From assembly GCA_003427395.1 (NCBI GenBank), contig BFEA01000085.1:95079-158135 (forward strand): a stretch of DNA of 63,057 nt, read 5' to 3'. Shown here one piece after another: positions 56,556-63,057 of the stretch; position 1 is the first letter of the stretch; each line of letters starts with the position of its first letter. The position numbers were made by a program, and so were the translations under genes. This stretch comes from Chara braunii. Its lineage: Eukaryota; Streptophyta; Charophyceae; Charales; Characeae. The notes under the pieces are model-generated. The model worked only from the letters and a program-made list of their open reading frames with translations. It was not told the origin of the DNA and made no database searches.

Positions 56556-56947
56556 TCATCCCCCCTTCTTTGGTACAAATAAGAGGGTGAGCCGAAGGGG
56601 GAGGTGCTAAGCCGTGTCCAACCCTTTTCCATAAGCTCTTTCAGTTGCCGTCGAAGTTCGTCTAACTTGGCCGGTGCCATCCTATAGATTCGTCCTTTGG
56701 GTGTCCAACCCTTTTCTATAAGCTCTTTCAGTTGCCGACGAAGTTCGTCTAACTTGGCCGGTGCCATCCTATAGATTCGTCCTTTGGGTGTCTTGCTACC
56801 CGGGATTATCTCTATGGAATAAACAATCTTCCTATCCACGACTCCTGACGGCTCCTCAAACAGATCGGGGTACTTAGCGACGACAGATATTATCTCTGGG
56901 GGTGTTTGAACCGCCTCTCCTTTCTCAAAGACGAACACTAAGTACAT
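56552..56947 (-). pseudogene. protease-RT linker with 29-residue tandem duplication (element C)
   Basis: ISVVAKYPDLFEEPSGVVDR is followed by a 29-residue unit (PKGRIYRMAPAKLDELRRQL, KELxEKGWT) present twice because of an in-frame 87-bp tandem duplication (56,614-56,700 and 56,701-56,787). Element B has the unit once. Confidence 0.93.
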
Positions 56948-57224
56948 ACCCTCCTCTTGGTTCTATTTATAGTAGTTATGGAACGATGGTGCACACAAGC
57001 ACCCATAGGAGTCAACTAACCTGCTAGCCTTGTACTTAGCTAGTCCAACGGTTCTCCCATTAGGCAACTCATGCCATCATTTTCTTGTCCCCGTCAAACT
57101 GGGGCTTGGCAACCTCGAAGTACTACATTCCTAATAACATGTCAATTGACTACGAACGAAATCTAATGATCAAGTTCCTCACCTCGATAAGAGAAGGTCC
57201 AGACCACGTCCCTGATGTAGTCCT

Positions 57225-57717
57225 CTACCAACATGAGCTCTTTGTTGGCCAAAGTAGATACTCTGGCTCAATGCAGTCGTGACTTATGAAATTCTTTGTG
57301 GAGTCGATGTCTACGAAGGCACCATACTTGCGGCCACCTACACCAACTTCCACTACGAAATGCCCCCCTCTACGACTTAGTGCCACCCAAGACTCACGAG
57401 GGTCTCTTGCCAACAACTCACTTTCCAGGTCCTCTAAGGCGTCAAACACATCCAAAGAAAACATAGTATCAAAGTCAGGATGCATCTTCAGGGTGACGAA
57501 AGAGTCAATAGCTTCGACAAACAATTGAATTGGGCAGGGTACATCGCCCACTTCATCAGGAGTAGAAGCAGCTACAACTTCTACAAGCCCGATGTGTTTC
57601 CCGAATCGGAGCTCGTAGAAGCCCCACCTTGGGAAGAAGAATACCCAAAACCACCTTTGGGAGGAATCTTCTGCGATACCTTCGCATTCTTGCACCTAAA
57701 CTGCTGATGGTCGTACT
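57225..57717 (-). pseudogene. Gag tail and retropepsin (element C)
   Basis: DHQQFRCKNAKVSQKIPPKG at the start is the nucleocapsid remnant seen also in B; the two leading Cys are absent. Then FGKHIGLVEVVAAST, SLDVFDALEDLESEL and the protease active-site region GAFVDIDSTKNFISHDCIE, again with DIDST in place of the usual DSGA or DTGA core. The frame is lost after residue ~150. Confidence 0.85.
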
Positions 57718-57805
57718 CGGTTGCATACCGTAAAGGTGCAGACCAGAACAAGAACTGACCTCTCTCACGAAGTACAAGATAGCGCAGGGGAAAACTTAGA
57801 TACCA

Positions 57806-58935
57806 ATGTTCCGAACAATCAATATTGCAATGCAGCCCTGAACATACATCATCATCATCATTCCATGGTGTGAAGGGGTCTGGCGCTCACACAGGAAGAA
57901 TGCGCCAGCCCCAACCATACACAGACGAAGAAGAGGAGGGTTAGACGAAGAAGAGGGGAAGATGGGAATGTCGTCAATACCAAGTCTTCGACACATGCTC
58001 AAATAGTCCCTCGTCAAAATGTTTGAATTCCAATGTCGAGTCTGGATCCAATGTCCTCAAGTGTCAACTCACCACTCTCTCTCTGTGTCAATACTGAGAA
58101 GTCAGGTGGTGAGAGGGGAAGAAGAGATGGTGGACTTAGAAGAGGAAGAAGAAGAACTCTCTCTCTCTCTCTCTCAGTCCGGTACTAACCTGTGAAGTTG
58201 GCGCCTTGCTGCAGGTACCTCGAAGATGGACCTGGAGCTATGGAGCCACAAGTAAGTCTCACTGGCCTCTGCCAGCCATCTCTCCCAAACACTACTACTA
58301 CCACCTATTAGCGCCCAGCGTTGAAGACTACTGCTACTACTACTAGCGCCCAAAGCTGAAGACTACAACTAGCGCTAAGCTGCTCCTGCAGCACTCCTCC
58401 TGAGTGCTGCGGCCGAATCCTGAAGACTACTCCTGCCTTTTGTCCAACTACCTACCCGTGAAGTGCATGGGAACTCCCTATGTACTACTCGGCCTGCCTC
58501 CTGACTGCAGGGCGAGGCTGTCCAGGAGGCTGCTCTTGCCAATGCCGAAGGAAGTCAGGGGCTGCCGCAGCAGCTCCTACTGAGGCTGTCGTAGGAACAG
58601 GCCAAAAATAGCCTGTTCCCAAAACCCTGGTTTTGTGCCTGAGTGTTAGGGCACGTCGATCTTATGAGGGCCCAAGTGGCCCTCCGTTTCAGGCTGAAAA
58701 GCCCTGTTTTAGGCTGAAAACGAAATAGGGCCTGCAGGCCCTCGTTTTTAGTTTTCAGGCTGAAACGACATGGGGCCTGTAAGCCCTTATTTCTAGGCTT
58801 TTAGGCTGAGAATGCGGAATGGACCCTGCAGGCCCGTGTGGCTACAGAGTATGCCACACCCCCCCCTCCTTGAAAGACTGAGCTTACCTGCGAGGGCGAA
58901 GCTGTCTGTCTGAGGGAGGGACCACAGGGGCAGGT
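57806..58935 (-). other. candidate 5' LTR of element C
   Basis: Begins next to the primer site with TGTTCCGAACAATC. It contains a (TC)n run (58,158-58,175), CTGCAGGTACCTC (58,212) shared with the 18,290 stretch, and repeated CAGGCTGAAAACGA / GGGCCTGCAGGCCCT words at 58,690-58,850. No partner LTR is available because the 3' end of C is truncated. A short minus ORF starting at 58,969 (MSNEDQLRKLSK) runs to a donor-like CGCAG/GTAAGC near 58,889. Confidence 0.45.
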
Positions 58936-58989
58936 TTGCTAAGCTTCCTTAGCTGGTCTTCGTTGCTCATAGTCGTCGTAGATCAGCGG

Positions 58990-59636
58990 TGCGGATGCTT
59001 GCAAATCTGCGAACTTGGTGTCCAAAATGTCGAAGGACACGGCCTCGCTTACATGCGGGGCGAAGTACACAAGGACAGGGTCAATGCACCGGTCGATTGA
59101 CTTGTGCGTGTGACTTTCAACCAACGTGGCGTGGGCTGCGACTTCCTCCGAACACGTGGCCCCAAGCCCTTGCGTACCAGAAAATCGTGGCCCATTTAGT
59201 TGCGAATGCTTCCGCAATTGATCAAAGCGCTGCAGGTCGCCTCTCCGATCTGAATGCGTATGTACAACAATCGTGCGTCGATGTCGTCGTACCGTTGTGT
59301 CTTGAACTCGCGGTCGATCTTTGCAACGTAGTCGTGAAGGTCGACAACCTCTGCTCCGGCGTCCACCAACGGAGTTGGTATTGCAATGTGCAAGTAATCC
59401 CGCAATTGTGCCATGAGCACGTTGCAATGCGATTTCGGCAATTGACCGGACAGGGGAAGGGGCATCCATTGGAAGTCCGCAAACGTCAACGGGTCGAGCT
59501 CTTCAAGTCTTGACCATGACATTGAATCCCCGGCGATAGATGGTGGCGAAGCTGCGGAATCGGTTGTCGATGGTGATGAAACCGTGCATGCGGTAGATTG
59601 TTGCACGTGGAGTGGTTGGTCCAACGGTGGGACCAA
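58990..59636 (-). pseudogene. Gag end and inactive retropepsin of Ty3/gypsy element E
   Basis: The ORF 59,636-59,196 reads EELDPLTFADFQWMPLPLSG, VVDLHDYVAKIDREFKTQRY and then GEATCSALINCGSIRN. The catalytic Asp of the expected LIDCGA motif is Asn, so the protease is dead. Another frame (59,469 down) continues VESHTHKSIDRCIDPVLVYF and SFDILDTKF and breaks off about 59,020. This wording is like Gag-Pol proteins I remember from Chara (memory). No RT follows; the element is truncated by the LTR-like DNA of C. Confidence 0.8.
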
Positions 59637-59755
59637 GTGGACAGCGTAACCCTCTTAAGATTATCGAGGACTTGCGGTATGCGCCTCCTCCCCAGATGTG
59701 TAGGGAGGCCGCTAGCAAGGCGGCCAAATCTGGCGGAGTGAGAGGTGGAGTCGCC

Positions 59756-60430
59756 TCACCTCCCGCGCAACTCACTTTCCGGAGTTGTGGTACTGGCTGT
59801 CCATTTCCGGCCGGCGATGCGGTTTTCGCCTTCCCTTTTCTCGGGAGTTGTTGTTGCTTCGCGGCTGGACGACGGCCACCTGATCTTCCTCACGTGATGC
59901 TTGGGTGGCTGCCGGGTTTTCCACAATGGTGTCCGGTTGGACTGCAGCGACATGCTGCGGACGTGGACCAAATTTTCCCTTCTCCACATGGGCTGGCTGC
60001 CATGCTGTCTTCTCGTGTGCAGCAGCCCGGTTGGTCTTGATGATCTCTCCAATGGTTCGAAATGCCGGAACTTGAGCTTTTCGATGCTGGTGGCTTCATG
60101 CCGCTGTAGCAGTTCCTAGGCCTCCTTGCGTTGTGCCTGGGTATCTGCTTCAGCTTCGGCTTGAAGTCGCTGTTTCTCAGCTATTGCCGCCGCTTCAGCC
60201 TGTAGGCGGACAGCCTCGGCTGCCACCAGGCGCTGTTCCTCAGCCTCGATCAGTGCGAGCTGAGTCGGGAACCACTGTTTGTACTCGGCAATGGACTCGT
60301 TGGCCAGTTGGCCTGGCATGCCCAGAGCTGAGCTTGTCATGGTGGCGGGGCACTGCTGACGTGGCACTGTACCAACCCGGAAATGCCTGTGAAGGGGTGG
60401 GTGGGAGGGAAAACGCAGGTAGGGAACCAA
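59756..60430 (-). pseudogene. Gag N terminus of element E
   Basis: From 60,340: MTSSALGMPGQLANESIAEY, QWFPTQLALIEAEEQRLVAA, then an Ala/Glu/Gln-rich coiled coil (EAAAIAEKQRLQAEAEADTQ) ending at a stop at 60,116. Basic Arg-rich frames follow to 59,756. Coiled-coil Gag starts like this help particle assembly; here it is broken. Confidence 0.7.
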
Positions 60431-60439
60431 CCCAACAAT

Positions 60440-61090
60440 ACTTTCCTCCCGGCCCTAATCAACAGATAAATAAAAAAAATAAAAAGAGGACTACTTCCGT
60501 TTTTTTTTTTTTTTTTTGTATATCTGTCGATCTGCTACGAGTGAGACATGTCAGAAGAGTACTATGAGCGAGATCTAGGCTAGGTTCCGCAAAGTTTCGG
60601 CTTTCACAAACTTGCGATCTTGAAAAAAATAGAGTAGAGAATCTAGATATGCGATTTTCAGAAAAGAACTAAATCCAGTTTCTGAGAATATGGCAACCTC
60701 CTAATATGCCTAACGAAATGCTGGTAGGCTTCGCAAGATTTCGGTTTTCAAAAAAAATTTTGCGAGATAGAATGGAGATTCGATTTTCAGAAAAGAATAA
60801 ATCCGGTTTCCGAGAATATGACCACTTCTATCGTTATCCTAATATGCCTAGAAAACGNTGCGTAATAGGGTATGTGATGATGAGCAGCATTGATTGCCCT
60901 CCTAGGAGGGGATTAACTGCTCACAAACCATACCTTCGTTACCCCATCCCGCTCCGCCCATCCGACGAAGCGTAAACCATTCAACAACACCCTGGTGGGG
61001 GGGAACCTAAATTATTTCCCAGCGACCCCATCCCTACTGACGAACATCCTCATCCCTACTGACGAACATCCTCGTCAAGCAGTATGGAAA
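60440..61090. repeat. ~142-bp tandem duplication (60,581-60,853) in AT-rich DNA
   Basis: Two copies share GxTAGGxTxCGCAAxxTTTCGG, CGATTTTCAGAAAAGAA, AATCCxGTTTCxGAGAATATG and CCTAATATGCCTA. A single N lies at 60,858. CCCTACTGACGAACATCCTC is repeated at 61,034 and 61,052. No gene. Confidence 0.8.
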
Positions 61091-61234
61091 TCAATCATCC
61101 TACACAGTACAGTATTCCTCCAACACGAACCAGGAAGACAACGGAAACCCTAAGCAGTCCCCCTACCACCTGAGGAACCACCACCACCCCTTCCTGATTG
61201 GAATTGCGGACCGGGCAACTCCACACACCACCGA

Positions 61235-62083
61235 CTAACCCACGCCCATCCGCTGCCAAACAGCAGCTCTGGACGCCCTGCTGCACCCACGGTCAATCTC
61301 CATATCATCCATGGCCTCATCGCTATAACCCTGGCTATCGTTGCTGTGAGTATTACTATTGGTGCTATCATTGTCCGCGACGCCAGCAATTCCAATAGCA
61401 CCGCAGTTGTCGTTTGTTACGGTAACCCCAAATAGGCTGTAATTGATATCTTCGAACCGATTGTTGTTGTTGTTGTCGTTGTTGCTGTTGATGTCGTTGT
61501 TGTTGGTTTTGTCGGCGTCATCGTTGGTGTTATTACCACCACCGCCACTGTTGATGTTGTCGTTGTTGTGGTTGTCGTTGCACCCATTTTTGATGTTGAG
61601 GCTATTGTTGCCTCCGTTGATGATGTCGTTGCTGTCGTTGTCTTTGCACTCGTTGTCGATGTAGAAGCTGTTGTTGCCGCTGATTTCTTCATTTGTTGTC
61701 GCTGGCGATGTCGGCGTCAATCCGTCGAAGTAGCCCATCAATCCTTCCTGCAGAGCTGCACATCGATCCTGCCCTATCCTGAAGATGTCATAGCATCCAT
61801 GCATGAGCAGGCCAGCTCGATGCCAATCCACAAACTCATCGAGCGAAGGAGCCGGCCCCTCCTCCAACTCCCAAATAATATCGAGCATGGCCTGCATCAT
61901 GTCCTCCAGCCATAGCGCCAGTGAGTCTGTCCCCCCTACAGTCCCTAACTGGCCCCCTTGGCTCGAACACAGAATATCCACGACCTCTTGCAGCCGGCGA
62001 CCGCCCTCTTCAATAGTCTGCAACCATTCCGCCGCACCTCGCCGAAAATCTTCATTAGAATCCATGCCGTCCATGTCGTCCAA
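61235..62083 (-). CDS. unknown 282-residue protein with Asn/Asp-rich prion-like region
   Basis: I do not recognise it. The N-terminal ~125 residues are acidic and probably helical (MDDMDGMDSNEDFRRGAAEW, ALWLEDMMQAMLDIIWELEE, DWHRAGLLMHGCYDIFRIGQ). Residues about 135-210 are Asn/Asp-rich (GNNSFYIDN, INGGNNSLNIKNG, NSNNDNNNNNRFED), encoded by GTTGTT/GTCGTT repeats, and resemble prion-like low-complexity regions. A Ser/Asp-rich tail follows. The clean start, biased but non-random N-terminal part and length favour a real gene or exon. The stop is followed by GC-rich sequence. Confidence 0.5.
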   Translation of the reverse strand: MDDMDGMDSNEDFRRGAAEWLQTIEEGGRRLQEVVDILCSSQGGQLGTVGGTDSLALWLEDMMQAMLDIIWELEEGPAPSLDEFVDWHRAGLLMHGCYDIFRIGQDRCAALQEGLMGYFDGLTPTSPATTNEEISGNNSFYIDNECKDNDSNDIINGGNNSLNIKNGCNDNHNNDNINSGGGGNNTNDDADKTNNNDINSNNDNNNNNRFEDINYSLFGVTVTNDNCGAIGIAGVADNDSTNSNTHSNDSQGYSDEAMDDMEIDRGCSRASRAAVWQRMGVG

Positions 62084-62089
62084 AAATGC

Positions 62090-63026
62090 GTTGTCAGATC
62101 TTACAAAGCAGACGCCTCACGCTAAAGTACCGTCTCCTGGTGTACCTGGCAGAATATACACCATCGCCTGAGCAGATGACCAAGCGGACACCACTGTGAC
62201 CAAGGACAGCTACTGTCCCAGTCCACGGAGTATGGCTGAGCCTCGCCAGCCGGTCCGTAGCGCAGGTCAGCGCTAAGCGTCAACGCGTCCGTGAATCCTT
62301 CCACTCTACCTATTGCTAGTGGCTGAACTCCTATCCCCGGTGTGTGCAGCCCCCCATTATTTTGTAGTCATTTCAAGACCTGTTTCTGAAACCCTTTGTA
62401 CCCGTTACACCTTGTACCCTCTTGTAATCCCGTGCTTGTCACAGTAATGCACCTTAAANCCCTTGACTACCGGGAAGCAGTGAGGAGGGACCAGATCCAT
62501 TTGTCAAGGGCCCTGCTGTGTGTGGTGCATGTGTCCTCTCACACAGTGATAANCAGCAGCCCCCCCGTTGTTTACAGTTACANNGTCTATTCTTAAGAGA
62601 TCTTTTAAACCCCTGAAACCTTGAAACCTTGTCCTTTCTCAGGACCCATGCGTGCCACAGTCTGATCCTTGCACCCGCGGCTACAGGGGAGCACTATGTG
62701 TCTGATCTCCTTTTCTCCCATTATGTTTCCCCAGTTTTAGAAGCCGTTCGGTATCAGCGTCATACCCCCGACCCCAACCCTGTTACGGGGGGGGGTGGGG
62801 GAGGTGTTAGCTCTCCTCGAGTGGCATCCTGAGGTGATCCCGTAAGTTGTCTGATGTACATTGACTCCTGTGGTCTTCACCGCCAGTTTGGACAGGTTGG
62901 AGCAAGCCGGCTGGACAGGGTTGGGGAGGAGGTGGGCGGCAGGGGAGGTGCAGTAGGTGCAAGTTGGGACATAGGGGGGTGCTGGGAGGGGAGGGCAGGC
63001 TGGGACGACGATGACGGTAGGGGGGG
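62090..63026. other. no gene supported; several N bases
   Basis: Ns at 62,459, 62,553 and 62,583-62,584 and a G run at 62,787-62,793 mark poor sequence. GAAACCTTGAAACCTTG near 62,615 is a short repeat. Confidence 0.4.
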
Positions 63027-63057
63027 CTGTCTCTTATACACATCTAGATGTGTATAA
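63027..63057. other. Nextera mate-pair junction adapter (artefact)
   Basis: CTGTCTCTTATACACATCT (63,027-63,045) is followed by AGATGTGTATAA (63,046-63,057). This is the transposase end plus the start of its inverted partner, as in the mate-pair circularisation junction. It is library sequence, not genome. The reverse-strand peptide CIRDS at 63,037-63,023 comes from it. Confidence 0.98.

Larger units (their letters stand above)
55900..57805 (-). mobile_element. 5' part of Ty3/gypsy element C
   Basis: From a primer-binding-like TGGTATCTAAG (minus, 57,805-57,795) downward: Gag nucleocapsid tail, protease, RT, ending in the RT-RNase H connection at 55,900 where R4 begins. The capsid part of Gag is missing between the primer site and about 57,717, so C carries a large internal deletion or came from a spliced copy. 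The remaining 3' part lies at 37,020-37,822. Confidence 0.9.

Noticed and set aside
59612-60567. Plus-strand ORFs at 59.6-60.6 kb
   Set aside because: Antisense to recognisable Gag and protease of element E.
62807-63057. ORFs ending or starting in CIRDS / CLLYTSRCV
   Set aside because: These residues come from Nextera adapter sequence.

Overview
The window is nuclear DNA from a photosynthetic eukaryote, most likely a streptophyte (charophyte) alga such as Chara. Pointers are intron-type splice signals, many decayed Ty3/gypsy LTR retrotransposons whose Gag and protease wording resembles what I remember of Chara elements (memory, not a search), Penelope-like retroelement (PLE) coding DNA, and a small plastid-derived insertion. 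Almost nothing looks like an intact ordinary gene. Most coding traces are retroelement proteins broken by frameshifts and stops, so most are annotated as pseudogenes.

Layout. 0-9.1 kb: simple repeats, a hairpin-rich stretch (1.8-4.3 kb), a minisatellite of ~90 bp units (5.2-8.95 kb) split by a MITE-like insert. 11.3-18 kb: Ty3/gypsy element A on the minus strand with a tRNA-iMet-like primer binding site. 21.4-21.75 kb: one likely host exon coding a membrane segment and an RS-rich tail. 23.6-28.05 kb: Ty3/gypsy element B (minus), the best preserved. 28.2-29.3 kb: a GIY-YIG endonuclease of PLE type. 29.6-29.8 kb: a chimeric plastid insertion (psaA, psbD and antisense 16S rRNA pieces). 33.2-34.8 kb: a broken PLE reverse transcriptase. 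35.66-36.96 kb: an unknown ORF with an internal 68-residue duplication.

The most striking part is 37.82-55.90 kb. A Ty3/gypsy element (C) is cut in the middle of one codon stretch: its 5' part lies at 55.9-57.8 kb and its 3' part at 37.0-37.8 kb, both on the minus strand. The 18.08 kb between them begins and ends with inverted copies of one repeat (R) starting TTGTCGAGCGCAT. Two more R copies lie inside, giving the order R1> <R2 ... R3> <R4, like a composite or macrotransposon. Its cargo includes a Gag/zinc-knuckle ORF, an intact 375-residue ORF joining a deubiquitinase-like His box to a Val-Pro-Ser repeat and two RING-like zinc modules, a hammerhead ribozyme core, tandem repeats, and an array of ten hairpins whose stems co-vary around one conserved loop (48.02-48.89 kb).

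57.8-60.4 kb holds LTR-like DNA and another broken element (E). 61.2-62.1 kb has an Asn/Asp-rich ORF. The window ends in Nextera mate-pair adapter sequence (63,027-63,057), and a scaffold gap at 44,396-44,560 is flanked by an identical 67-bp duplicate, so both are assembly artefacts.
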